The notes: generated by a model from the sequence alone, not told the origin. A DNA stretch of 64,000 nucleotides from Lycorma delicatula (GCF_047948215.1 NC_134455.1:106658495-106722494); one strand, 5' to 3'; numbered from the stretch's first letter, positions 43,781-54,589 are shown. Program-made: numbers and translations.

Positions 43781-45130
43781 AGATCAAATTAGTTTTTTTC
43801 TTAATTAAGACTTCTTTGACATTTAATTAAATTCAAGGAGATAAGAAATTGTGAAAGAAAGGAATATTTTAGCCGAAAAAAATTTAATCCTAAATAATTT
43901 TGTGTGCTACGTATATTTTTGACAAATTAAATAAAATAATTAATTTATATTTATTAACAAAAAGGTTTTAAATTTAGAAATGTAGATAAACCTAATATTT
44001 ATTATTTATTACATTTAATCCATTGTGTGAGTGTGATAAACGTTATGTCTGAATTGATATTTAAGTACCTCTTGTTAGTCACACCTTGTAATTTGTAATT
44101 AATTCCCTTCCTATGTAGGTTATGTTAGATATAAATGAATAACTTCCTATAAAATTTTAAATTAGGGATATCTAATAAATAAAATAAAATCTTCTAAATT
44201 ATTGTTTATTGCCAGATATAATGTTTACGATATTTATAATTAATTATAAATATCGTAAACATTGTTATACTATTAAAAATGGAAACGACCCGCTTGGTTT
44301 GAATTACGTTGGGTTATAGCTTATAGTGACATAAAATACTTAGAATAACGACCAATTATTTATATTTTAGATTATTTACTGCTTTGTATACAAAAGAATT
44401 AAAAGTATAACAAAATTTTGTATTATATTTGTTTTATCCTTAGTAATTTTTTCAGGTTTTTTGTTATTTATCAATTATTCATCAAGTCACGTTTCCTTTG
44501 TCATAAAAGCGATTGTTTTGTTACACAGCGTACCAGTACACATAAATAATAGTCATTGACGCCGGAAATAGAGGTTGCTTAATCATCTCATTCGAAAAAC
44601 AGAAGGCAAATGACTTCCTTACATAGATAAGAAAGCCACAGATTCACATCCTATTACATATATTTGTTATGAAAATTAAATGTTTTAAAATAAATAAATA
44701 TAGATTTTAATATAATTCACATTCTAATTTATACAATAACAAATCTGTTGCATTTAATTAAAATATGCTACATTTCTGTAATTAATTCGTTATCATTTAA
44801 TAAAAATATATATGCAGGTTTCACATTAACCTTAATAACTCCAATGTATTTTCTATCTTGTTTTTCTGAAATAAATTTAAATAAAAATACAGTAAAACAA
44901 TTAAGTGAAGGGAGTTAGTTGTTATTGAATTTATTTATTACAGCATATTTTATTTGGATTGAGTTACAGTTGAACATTTTTACTGTGTTAGATGCTATCA
45001 AAAGGACACAATTGAAAAAAATTACCGTTAAATTATTTATTTATTTAAAAGTAATACAAATGCTAAGATTGCTGCATATAATATAACCTTATTGCCTGGC
45101 ATTCAATACATTTTTTTCAACTTAATTTTT
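43781..45130. other. AT-rich interval with a long perfect palindrome
   Basis: Only the palindrome at 44,220 is notable. No gene or element is recognised. Confidence 0.5.
44220..44263. repeat. Perfect 44-bp palindrome, no spacer
   Basis: Each arm is 22 bases (AATGTTTACGATATTTATAA then TT; inverse AATTATAAATATCGTAAACA then TT), meeting at AATT|AATT. All 22 positions match. Similarity stops one base outside each arm. Confidence 0.98.
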
Positions 45131-45136
45131 TTTCTG

Positions 45137-45419
45137 GTTTTAGCTTCCGAGAATCACCGTCAGATATTACTTCAGAGGATGAATGAGGATATGTATGAGT
45201 GTAAGTGAAGTGTAGTCTTTTACAGTCTCAGGTCGACCATTTCTGAGATGTGTGGTTAATTGAAACCCAACCACCAAAGAACACCTGTATCAAAAATTTA
45301 GTATTCAAATTTATATAAAACTAACTGCCTTTACCAGGATTTGAACTCGGAATTATCGACTTCGAAATCAGCTGATTTGCGAAGACACATTCACCACTAG
45401 ACCAACCCGGTGGGTTTTT
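45137..45419 (-). repeat. SINE family S1, full length
   Basis: On the minus strand the head is ACCCACCGGGTTGGTCTAGT then GGTGAATGTG (45,416 downward), the B box GAGTTCAAATCC lies near 45,335-45,346, then the body and the tail CTGAAGTAATATCTGACGG. Flanking AACTTAAT (45,119) and AACTTAAAT (45,420) may be a degenerate target duplication. Confidence 0.9.
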
Positions 45420-45524
45420 AACTTAAATTATTAATTACAACTAACTGTACTAATTAAATTATATAAAAATGAACTAGATATTAAACTAAAAATACATACT
45501 GGTTGTAACTATTCATTTGCTATG

Positions 45525-46390
45525 GCTAGTGAGCGATTGTTGTCACAATTTTACAGCATGAGATAAAATCATTAAATATATCGATAGTCAGATTTAGTCT
45601 ATTAACAGAAGACAAAACCCTTAAGAGGTAAGACGTAGAATGATAGAGAGTATTACTTCTTGGAGTAGCAAATGATATATCAGGTCTAGGTTTATTTGGA
45701 GGCACAAATAAACAAATACTCTCAAACAGCGTCAGTAGCACTACCAATTAATTCATAAATTTGTATAAAAAAGTACCACAGGCGATTTCATTACTTTTAA
45801 AGATTCTATGTTAAATATTTCTCTCAAATTCTAAGTATGATATTCCAAAGCGAAAAGTTTTTGAATTTCTTGTAATACAAGAATTTTAGAAATTTATTCT
45901 GCACAATTTCGATTGAATCCAGTTACGATTGTTGGAATGGATACTACGTAACAGATCCGTATTCCAATCTGCTCCGTACAAAAGCGTAAAATAACTTTAT
46001 TGTTGGGATGATATCTATAAATAGTTTTGTATTGCTAATTACAAAATTGAGTAATTTATTTGCACTATCGTGAATAAGTTAATGTAGGATCCAGAAATAT
46101 TCCAAGGTCTTTTATCACAAATACTGATTTGATAATTAATTTCCTGGTGAATATTATATTATATTAAAAACATATAATTATATTATATTTCTTATATTAC
46201 ATTTCTTAATACTTAATTCAAGATCATTTTTATGACTCCACATTAAATCATATCGTAATTCTGCTGGAGTAGAATGCAATCATCATTAGAAAGGTGGAGC
46301 GATTAATATTAATATCATCTGCACACATCAAACATCTTGAATATCTGAGACAGCTAGGGAGATCGTTGATTACATACTTATATTCACAAA
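45525..46390 (-). pseudogene. CR1/Jockey-like RT relic, abutting element B
   Basis: Minus strand from 46,390: YVINDLPSCLRYSRCLMCAD then DININ (46,366-46,295) is the INDLP...YADD core, with CADD in place of YADD. KNDLELSIKKC-like sequence follows near 46,230. Then LLNFVISNTKLFIDIIPTIK and LFYAFVRSRLEYGSV (about 46,070-45,965), DSIEIVQNKFLKFLYYKKF (about 45,925-45,870), and finally a frame 45,747-45,526 with KPRPDISFATPRSNTLYHST and VNRLNLTIDIF. This is the RT palm to C-terminus of a Jockey/CR1-type LINE with several frameshifts. The 5' portion ends where the TIR of element B begins. Confidence 0.82.
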
Positions 46391-46392
46391 TA

Positions 46393-48666
46393 CAGAGTGA
46401 TTTCAAATTGCTTTGTCGGGAGATGATTCTACAGCCAAAAATATGAGACAAAGTTCTGATAAACATAGGTCAGAAAACAGTTCGTTAGCGAGTTTTGTCT
46501 TGCGAAACATTTAGCCCTGTTTTCTGGTCCCTCTGTGAAATTAAATCGTACTAATATCCTTGGGGTTCAAATCGAGGGGTAAATGTATTTCTTTCGAATG
46601 ATTTTGGATTTAAGAAACTGAATAACAGTTGTCCCAGACCTCTATCTCATTTAGGTTTTAAGAAATCGGGGTAAAACAAGAAAACGTTTTGTCGAAAAAT
46701 AAACTTTTTTGTATGGAATAAAATAACTTTGTTAATTTACCAATAAATAAATAACAATTTTCAATTAACTTTGCGTAGAATTTAATTCTGAAAAAATTGA
46801 TATAAATAACGTCTGTTAAAATTAAACACAAATTTGGGAAGTTCAGATTTAATTAGAAACAAATCACACAAACTAAATCGGAAAAGTGATGCGAATTTAA
46901 ACAGAAAAAATTTCATCAATGTTTAAACAACAGAATGTAAATGAAAACAAATATAATACCTATTAATAACAAGATAATGATTAAAAAATATATATGAAAA
47001 ATTACATTACGTACTTTTTGATTTTTTTTTCTAAAAATTATTAAATATCAAAATGATTACTTGATAAAGGTGCAAACATTTCTTCAAAGCAGTTGCTCAA
47101 TGTAGCCGCCATTATCTTCAACGGATAGTTCTACTCGGAGAATCCATTCAAGCCTGGCACGTCTAACAGTATCATTATTCCTACCGAAATAAATTAACGA
47201 CTTCATTCAACGCCAAAAGAAAACGTCCACTGCGTGAGGACCATTTTATTTGTCCGTTTCGACCAATCCATTGCCTACTAGATGTGTTATTTAGATGATT
47301 CATCACATCACGATAGTATTGATGTAGTTATGCCATCATTGAAAAACCACATCTTCATTATATCTTCAAGTGGAATATCTTCTAAGAGTTCCATCAGATT
47401 TGTTTGCAAAATATGCAAGTACCGCTCGCCATAGAGCTTTTGCAATAATAAAAAAGAGCCTATGAGACTATCACCAAGAAGACCACACCACAAATTAAAC
47501 GAAAATGATTTGTAGCAGTCTCATAGGGATTTTTTTCTGCCCAAGTACGAGTGTTTCGATAATTTACAACGCCATTTCTTGTAAAACAGGATTCATTAGT
47601 AAGTACAATATTACTTAGAGAATCAGAATGATTTTCATATTTTTTAATTAACCATCCACAGAATTTCATCTGTTTATCAAAATCAGGTGGTAATAACTTT
47701 TGTACACGTGTTGTATGGAACGGGTATAATTATTGCTCCCAAAACATTTGCCTCACACTTGACTGCGATGTGACAACCTTCTGGTGCTTGAGGTGGGAGA
47801 TAATTGTACCGCATTCAGTATTACTTCTTCAGCGTTGACATTTCTCACAAAACGTTCACGACCAGCAACGAATCGTTGCCGTTTGAAGAGTTCAACTTGT
47901 TTCTTCGAACCTTCTTTGCATACCTGTTTCTCGAGCTCACCTCTCCAAAGCCTCAAATGTTATGCGATCTCTCGTACTATTCGATCTGCATAATTTTCTC
48001 GGTATTCACGCACAACAGCAAATACATTTTTATTTACTTTACCGTAAATTAACAACATCTCCGTCAACTCTCCAAATGGGAACAAAATATGCATTAGATG
48101 GATGTTTTTCAAATTTATTTTTATAATTTTTAGCATTTATTTGTAAATTATTCATTTTACGTAAAATCACTTTTGCGATCTAGATTGTATATTTTGTTTC
48201 TAATTAATGTGGAACTTCTTAAATTTGTATTTAATTTTAATAGAGGTTATTTACATAATTTTTTTAGAATTAAATTCTCTACAAAGTTAATTAGAAATTT
48301 TTATTTTTTTATTGGTAAATTAACAAAGTTATTTTATTTCAAACCTTAAAAAGTGTATTTTCCGACAAAACCTATTCGTGTTTTACCCCGTTTTTCTTAA
48401 AACGTAAGTGAGATAGAGGTCGGGATTACTCTTTTTTAATTTCTTAGATCAAAAACCGTAATGAAGTATGAAATTTACCCCTTGATTTGTACCCCAAGAA
48501 TTTATGACGGTTTAATTTCATAGAGGGAGCAGAAAGCAGGGCTAAATATTTCGCGAGCCGAAACACGCTAACAAACCGTTTACTGACCTATGTTTATATG
48601 AACTTTGTTTCTTATTTTTTGGCTATAGAATCGTCTTCCGAGAGATTGCCGAGCAATAGCAGTCTG
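46393..48666 (-). mobile_element. DD41D element with about 475-bp TIRs, element B (2274 bp)
   Basis: TA-CAGAGTG (46,391-46,399) and CAGTCTG-TA (48,660-48,668) bound the element. The left TIR (46,393-46,866) and right TIR (48,192-48,666) are alignable over their whole length; e.g. ATTCTACAGCCAAAAATA vs ATTCTATAGCCAAAAAATA, ATAAACATAGGTCAG, GGGGTAAAAC, TTAATTTACCAATAAA and TAATTAGAAACAAA (inverse at right). Between them lies a minus-strand transposase. The interior is only about 1.3 kb. Its neighbour at 45.5-46.4 kb, an RT relic, stops at the left TIR. Confidence 0.93.
47100..47960 (-). pseudogene. DD41D transposase of element B, catalytic residues lost
   Basis: The frame 47,956-47,753 has FKRQRFVAGRERFVRNVNAE and an HTH piece (LSPTSSTRRLSHRSQV). 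The frame 47,669-47,460 has KFCGWLIKKYENHSDSLSN and IVLTNESCFTRNGVVNYRNT, where the first catalytic Asp (TDES) is Asn. The frame 47,493-47,308 has LIGSFLLLQKLYGERYLHIL, LLEDIPLEDIMKMWF and NDG, keeping the second Asp before a frameshift. The last block reads RQWIGRNGQIKWSSRSGRFL (about 47,277-47,218); the segment with the third Asp is deleted. It cannot be catalytic. Confidence 0.85.
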
Positions 48667-48718
48667 TATATGATGATATATAAGTTGATTTTTATGTACT
48701 ATAATTTGTGTATTTATT

Positions 48719-48812
48719 CCTTCGGTAGTTAATGGAGATAATTTATTACATATTCTGGACTAGTGATCCCTCGGTAATTAATGAAGATATGGTACATATG
48801 CTGGACTAGTGA
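48719..48812. repeat. About 47-bp tandem duplication
   Basis: CCTTCGGTAGTTAATGGAGA...TGGACTAGTGAT is followed by CCCTCGGTAATTAATGAAGA...TGGACTAGTGAAG. The units differ at several bases and one small indel. Confidence 0.9.
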
Positions 48813-48814
48813 AG

Positions 48815-49689
48815 AATTAATAAATTTAAACGAAAGAGGGGATTTATTGGAATTAAATTGTCCATTCATTTACTATAAAAAGTCATGAGAAAAATTCTTT
48901 TTTTTACAGCCAGATAATATCAGCATTTACGTGCTCAAAGTTTTATGAGTGATTTTAATTTATCACTCAAATTTGGATACGATTTAGAATATATTTCTAA
49001 AAGACTTTGCTGATAATTTCACCGTTATTTTTGGAACAGTAGAGTTATTGTTTCATGTTGCAATTTTGTGCTGATAAATATTTCGTTTTATAATCATTTT
49101 TGTATGATTGAAAAAAAAGCTACGAGAGAATAACAAATACATGCATCAATAAACAACGTTTCAACGTTTACACATCAAGTTATCATTCATCATCCGTCAT
49201 GGTTATATTGTAGTTTTGTGTACTGTACAACGGATAAGAATGTTGTTCAACTTTACATATATATATATATATATATATTCCTTAGAGTATTAGTAAAGAA
49301 AGTTTAATATAATATAAAATGATAAAGAATAAATTTAAACAACACAAGCGATGAAAATACGGGATAATATTTTCCCGTTGGCTATTCATTGTTACATTCA
49401 ACATTCACGATCATAGTAATAGTTATAATAGCCCTTAAGTACCGATAGGACAACTGGATGAAAACTTTATTGGTCGGTTGAATGCTTTCTCACTGCACAT
49501 AAACCTGGGGATGGGACTTAAAATTTTCTTTAAGAAATGTGAGATTATTATCAAACTCAGATCAGCTCTAATTTTGTAGAGGAGTATTTTTAATAAAACG
49601 TAATATGTTATAAAATTGGAAAGCTAGAAAAACTTTTTTTAAATAGTTTCAAAAAATAAAATGTGAAAATAAACTATTAGATTATAGTA
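48815..49689. other. AT-rich interval with a (TA)n run
   Basis: A (AT)n microsatellite occupies 49,256-49,279. Nothing else is recognised. Confidence 0.5.
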
Positions 49690-49920
49690 TTAACTCGCCA
49701 AGAAAACTTAAGTTGACGTCTTCCGTTCAGTTAAAGGAGCTGTGTCGCCAGGTGAAGTCGGGGTCCTTTGCGTCCCTGAGTAAGGGGTAGAGTGAGGACC
49801 TCCACATCCGGGTGTGGACCGATAGTGGTGCTGCTGAACGGATAAGCAAGGATATTTCTGGTCTGAAAGGGAGGGGAGGTAGGAGGATCACATCCTTATT
49901 AAGGATGTCATTGCTTATGA
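49690..49920 (+). other. GC-rich block, possible LINE ORF1 relic
   Basis: About 230 bases of balanced composition between AT-rich flanks. One plus-strand frame reads LTSSVQLKELCRQVKSGSFA, one stop, then DLHIRVWTDSGAAERISKDI and SGLKGRGGRR. It looks like decayed coding sequence, possibly the gag-like ORF1 of an R1-type LINE, but no motif confirms this. Confidence 0.35.
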
Positions 49921-50014
49921 ATATATTAAAAACATTTCTCTGATTACTACCAAGTTTGAAGTATAATTTTATTTACTAGTAGTTTACGATTTAAATATGA
50001 AAATGTATTACCTG
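49921..50014. other. AT-rich spacer
   Basis: Nothing is recognised before the left target duplication of the I-type insertion. Confidence 0.5.
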
Positions 50015-50044
50015 TAACTAGTTTTAGTTTTTTTTTTTTTTTTG

Positions 50045-50073
50045 AACGCCCAGGCGTTTTTCGCCCGGGCGTT
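50045..50073 (-). other. 3'-terminal stem-loop of the I-type LINE
   Basis: AACGCCCAGGCG (50,045-50,056) and CGCCCGGGCGTT (50,062-50,073) pair at 11 of 12 positions around a 5-base T loop and sit directly before the poly-A tail. It is a candidate for RT or RNP recognition of the template. Confidence 0.7.
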
Positions 50074-50278
50074 ATCATCGCCCGGAATTTTATTAATAAA
50101 AGGGTAAAATAACTCCAAAATAATAAAGCCTATAGGCTGTAAAAGTAATATTAATCATATAATAAAAATTTATTAAAACAAGTCAAGAAGGCAAAATAAA
50201 ACTCAAAACTAACCACAGACGTAGTCGCTAAAATATGAAAGTTAAAATAATCGAATTAAGAAACTATATAAAACTTAC

Positions 50279-51538
50279 CTAATTCCGATGGGTTGAGCAA
50301 AAGGTTTCCTCCCCGGATAGTAAAATTAAATACATAAAACCAAAAAAAAAACAAAATTGAAAGTAAAGGTTAAAAATTATTAAAAAAACTCTTCTAGCAT
50401 AAAAATATATAGGATAATATAAAATTTTTTGCAGAAACCCGGTACTATGCAAAAAGAGAAACATCCGGTCCAAAATTTCGTTATTATTGTACAAGATATC
50501 ACGGATGTTTCTAGGCAGATTAAACTCACGACGCAACGCCGCATAACATATGCAGTCCACGAGAATGTGGTGCACAGTCATGCGGCAGTTGCATCGTGAG
50601 CATAGATTTGGGGCTTCTCCTGACATTAGGTATTCGTGTGTGCTCCTCGTATGCCCTAACCGTAACTGGCAGAGGACCACTTCCTCACGACGAGATTTTC
50701 TGCAAGAGAAGCCCCATGGCAACACTGAATCTTTAATCCGTCGGAGTTTATTATCGACGGTAGTCGCCCAGTCACTTTGCCACCTTTCTCTCAATGGTTG
50801 TTTTATACGATTGATAAAATCAAAGGTAGTAACTCGGGTGGTGAAAGGAGGTTGAATACATGCTTCTTTGGCAGCATAATCTGCTATTTCGTTATCTAGA
50901 ATCCCCACGTGCCTAGGGATCCAGCAAAAACTTACCTCCATGTTGCGATTGCCTAACTCAGGGATTGCACCATAAATGTCAATGACGACAGGATATTTGG
51001 AATAAAAGTTTTCTAACGCCTGGAGAGCACTACACAAGTCACTGCAAATAAGAATGTTTCTATATTTAGGGCTAACGATATTTAGAGCCCTATTTATAGC
51101 GAGTAGTTCCGCGGTGAACACACTCGTAATACCGGGTAGGCCAAACGTATAAGTCCCTTAATTGACAACAAAAGCACAACCAACGGTACCGTCTTGTTTC
51201 GACCCATCAGTGTATATCACCGCATCTGGGTTCGTCTAGGTGAGAATATACTGAAACATTTGCCGGAAAACAGTAGGCGGTGTTGACCGTTTATCATATG
51301 TTGTAAGGTCAAATGTAAAATTTACAAGGTTTATTCTCCACGGAGGATATGAGCACGGACATGATGGAAAGAACGAGGGAGTGTCAACAATTATATGTTG
51401 CAGTAGACGCCGGGTACGGACACCCACAGGCGCAGTACAGCGTGGTCGGTCCTCATAATTCCTTAAATTAGGATTTCTAAGAACTGGGTCAAAAGCCGGG
51501 TGATTTGGCTGTCCTTTGAGACGGGCAAAATAAGATAA
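50279..51538 (-). pseudogene. I-type ORF2: RNase H domain and Cys/His C-terminus
   Basis: One reading frame runs the whole length with two stops, TAG at 51,238-51,236 and TAA at 51,160-51,158. The upstream part has FARLKGQPNHPAFDPVLRNP. The RNase H domain keeps all four acidic positions: AVIYTDGSKQDGTVG (Asp), VFTAELLAINRAL (Glu), ILICSDLCSALQAL (Asp) and SFCWIPRHVGILDNEIADYA (Asp). The tail has VVLCQLRLGHTRSTHEYLMS and CSRCNCRMTVHHILVDC, a C-x2-C...H-x4-C finger typical of this clade. The segment after about 50,470 is hydrophobic and may not belong to the original protein. RT and endonuclease are absent by truncation. Confidence 0.92.
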
Positions 51539-51571
51539 CAAGATAAGATTAAATAAGATAACTAGTTTTAG

Positions 51572-52024
51572 TAAAGATAAAAAAGATAAAGTGAAAATCA
51601 CAAATTCAAGAAAGTACCTTTAGTAAGGTAAGTATATTAATATATTTTCTTAACCTTTGTAGTCTAACATTTGTCTTTAATCTCAAATCAAACACATTTT
51701 ATGAAGGGTTCCTGTTTAGATGCTATATAAAGTAATTATCACTATGGAAAATCAATAATGTATAATTAATGTGATCATCAGTAAGCAAATAACTATACAA
51801 CTGCAGTATTTTTTTTCTTCTAAATAAGGTTATTAACTTGGAATAATTATGCGGATTTGAGTATTAAAAGAAGTAATGACTCATGTATGTTGTAAAAACT
51901 GTAAACTCCGGTTTAGGAATACGTAGTAAAGTGAAAGTTTTAATTCCGATAATTTAACAATTGTCAGTTCTTTTTAATAAATTATGTGACAGAAATTTAA
52001 ATTCCAGTTCAATGTGCTGTATAA

Positions 52025-52077
<53 letters not shown>

Positions 52078-52585
52078 GCACGTAGCTATGACATTTTTTT
52101 TGGGAGGGCGGCTAAGGGGGCTGATCATGATTATATAATAATAATGATAATCATTTTATATTGAAACGATTTTTTATACTCTATTGCATTTGAAAAATAC
52201 ATACATATATATATGGAGGTAATATACATATAATTAATGTATATACATATATTTATATTACCGCCATTCCTTTCTGAATTGTGAATTGTCTTCTCTGAAA
52301 AATTGTGCAAGAATGCCATATTATATAACTTTTTAAACCTGCTTTCAGGTTTTTTTGTTTTGGTGGAGTAATTTTCTCTGATAGTCCGGTGTTGTGTTTT
52401 TTCCCAATTTTTAGTGAAATTTTTTTTAAAAAAGAATAACTGTCTCGATTGACATGCTGAAAATATTTTCATTTTTTGTCATCATTACTCTATATTGCAC
52501 AATTAAAATTCAGTGCATCAAAAATAATGACCCGATTTCAAACAGATAAATTCCATAATAAAATTATGTTACAATTAAAAGTCAA
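51572..52585. other. AT-rich interval with a (TA)n run
   Basis: (AT)n lies at 52,031-52,074, followed by a short G-rich stretch (TTTGGGAGGGCGGCTAAGGG). No gene is recognised. Confidence 0.5.
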
Positions 52586-52589
52586 ATTA

Positions 52590-52885
52590 TACACTTTTCA
52601 AAAATGTTTAGAATTTCATTTATCAAGTTATAAATGTTCTTATATAGCAGATAAGGTATCTTTATCTGCTGTACGGATAACATCAAGACGACAGCTGAAT
52701 TCTTCCTGAACGAGTTGCAGACAGTTTTCTGTACAGAAGTTACTGCAGCTATGATCCTGTTTCCAGCACTTTGGATCACATATACCCACAAGAAAAATCA
52801 CAAGGTGTAATGTCTAGGGATCTTGTAGGCCAAGAATTAGTGTCAAATCTTGGGCTCCCAAATGCCCTCTGCAGTGTTGAGACAA
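52590..52885 (-). pseudogene. C-terminal scrap of a DD41D-type transposase
   Basis: Minus strand at about 52,835-52,790 reads WPTRSLDITPCDFSCGYM, matching the WPPRSPDLTPCDFFLWGY signature around the third catalytic Asp. TSVQKTVCNSF and RKNSAVVLMLS (about 52,740-52,685) follow, with the pattern of the C-terminal helix region. The signature needs one frameshift, and Cys and Ser replace the FLW. It lies immediately before the R1-like LINE. Confidence 0.7.
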
Positions 52886-53406
52886 TATTTCATTTAAAAA
52901 CCAGTGAATTCGGTTGTGCCAATGTGACGACTTTGGTCTCCTTTGATGCGGACCAAGTTACGTTGTATCTGGGTCTCTCTATCTGTATTTTAATCTGTGG
53001 TCGTGTGGGTACCTTCTGCAGTTCTGAGCAATTTGAATTGAATGCTTTATCAACGGTAGCATCACTTACAGACTCGTCAATCTTAATTTCCACGCAGTAC
53101 AAGCCAAAAATTTGTTCGGGCACCCGCCTCAGCGTGGCGATAAGCTGGCAACGACTCCTAGCTCTACTTGCGTTGTTTTAAGAACGAGGGCAGTAATCTG
53201 TGATTTCTTACAGTACGTTTACGTACTGCATTTAATTGATCCAGTAGTGGCGAAGAGGTGTATAGTAGGACAGGAGAATATTCAAGGTCTCTGGCTGCCC
53301 GTGCTCGCTGCGGGCAGTTGTCCGTTTGTGGGCTTGCCTAATTAGTTGGTAGGAGGGAGACAGCAAGAATCTCGTTAGTTTTTGTAGGGACAGGAAATCA
53401 TTGGCC

Positions 53407-53604
53407 ATGGAAGGTTTCCAGGAAGTTCGAAAGTCCAGGCGGAATAGGAAGCCGAAGCCTGTGCCGTCAAGCTCTTCCGAGGACGAGTCAAGTGCGATGG
53501 ACACAGGGACACCCACCCGGGTTAAGCCCAACCCTGTAGTTGAGGTTTTCAAGAGCGCAAAGGGCAGATCTGACATTTCTGCTCCGCTGACTCTTGATAG
53601 TTAG
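53407..53604 (+). pseudogene. ORF1 (gag-like) N-terminal remnant of the R1-like LINE
   Basis: ATG at 53,407 starts MEGFQEVRKSRRNRKPKPVP then SSSSEDESSAMDTGTPTRVK. It is basic, then Ser/acidic, as at the start of LINE ORF1 proteins. It ends with TAG at 53,602, directly before the endonuclease frame. The CCHC knuckles expected in ORF1 are absent, so most of ORF1 was deleted. Confidence 0.55.
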
Positions 53605-54400
53605 GTTTGGTCAACTTAATGTCCAGGAAGCCTATGCATTCCAAGTTGAATTAGGTGATGTTGAGAAACGGAGCCTCGATGTTCTTCTTCTACAACACCA
53701 GTTTGTGGTTAAGGATGAACTGCCAGGTTTTTCAGGTTGGAATAAGTTTTTCGTTGGTGACAATAAATCCGCCGTACTGTGCAGGAAATCTATAGAAAGT
53801 GTCTTCGTAATGCAGGCCTCTGACACGCATCACATCCTTATTAAGCTTGCCGTGGATGGTTTGGACCTGGTTGTAGTTTGTTCGTGCTTTCAGTACATGG
53901 ATCCATGGATCCATTGAACAGCATTTGGAAAGATGGGATAGAATTGTTAGGCTGGTCGTCCTATTATTATAGGAGTTGATGCGAATGCGAAATCGCTTTT
54001 TTAAAACAGTGGAATCACGGATGATAGCACGGATGATGATGGCGAATTGTTCGAAGGTTTCATCGCGCAGCTTCATTTTGATGTTTTCAATGTAGCCGGC
54101 AAATTGACTACCTTCACCGGTGCAGTCGATTTGCGGAGGGCCTTCCATGGTACCAACATTGATGTTACTATTGGTAAGGATATCCCCGGTAGGATTCTCA
54201 ACGACCGGTCGGTAGTCAATGATTGCGAAAGCGATCTAATAAGATTTGAACTGATAGATTTGATTGAGTTGGTGGACTGCGCTATGTCTTTAAGGGTGAC
54301 GTTCCTGTTCAGCAGGGGCGCTTCCTGCATAGGCGTGCGGATTAGCCAAGGTCTTCAAATATTCATGCGGCCAGGCTTCGAATTTTTTCTCAAAGTCTAG
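53594..54400 (+). pseudogene. APE endonuclease domain of the R1-like LINE, active site damaged
   Basis: FGQLNVQEAYAFQVELGDVE opens the domain (Asn present). DVLLLQHQFVVKDELPGFSG follows: the catalytic Glu of the usual LLLQEP is His. SAVLCRKSIESVFVMQASDT and LDLVVVCSCFQYMDPW come next, then a break at 53,917. After frameshifts: IIIGVDANAKS (about 53,971), DDGELFEGFIAQLHFDVFNV (54,032-54,091), GKLTTFTGAVDLRRAFHGTN, IDVTIGKDIPG and VVNDCESDLIRFEL, where the terminal SDH is SDL. Two active-site residues are therefore lost. A tandem echo ACGGATGAT-agc-ACGGATGAT at about 54,016 adds residues. Confidence 0.85.
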
Positions 54401-54589
54401 ATGAGGTCCCATTAGACAACCTGGCAGAGAACCTGGCTTTTTCTTCTGCGGTTGTTGAAGCTGCTGAACAGTCCATTTCCCGAAACACGGGTCGGGAGAG
54501 AGTATCTGGATGGTGGACTCGGGAATCGTCCGCGATGAAGTGGACTTTGGGCCAGCTCAGAAAAGCCGCATAACGTGAAGATGATCCTG

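Larger units (their letters stand above)
50028..51558 (-). mobile_element. I-type LINE, 5'-truncated insertion with target duplications
   Basis: TAACTAGTTTTAG is found at 50,015-50,027 and 51,559-51,571. Inside the left copy is a run of about 16 T, the poly-A tail of a minus-strand retroposon. Just 5' of the tail on the minus strand is a GC-rich stem-loop (50,045-50,073). The 1.53-kb insert holds RNase H and the ORF2 C-terminus only, so reverse transcription stopped early. The intact duplications and few coding lesions mark this as one of the younger insertions in the window. Confidence 0.95.

Noticed and set aside
47784..48052. Plus-strand frames of 69 and 82 residues
   Set aside because: They are antisense to the element B transposase N-terminus.
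50550..50855. 101-residue plus-strand frame
   Set aside because: It is antisense to the RNase H/C-terminal coding region of the I-type LINE.
52890..53123. 77-residue minus-strand frame as the N-terminal half of the DD41D scrap
   Set aside because: I tried to match it to the transposase HTH region, but agreement was no better than chance.
52771..53181. 136-residue plus-strand frame as a gene
   Set aside because: Its first part is antisense to a DD41D transposase scrap and its end runs into the leader of the R1-like LINE; no coherent protein.
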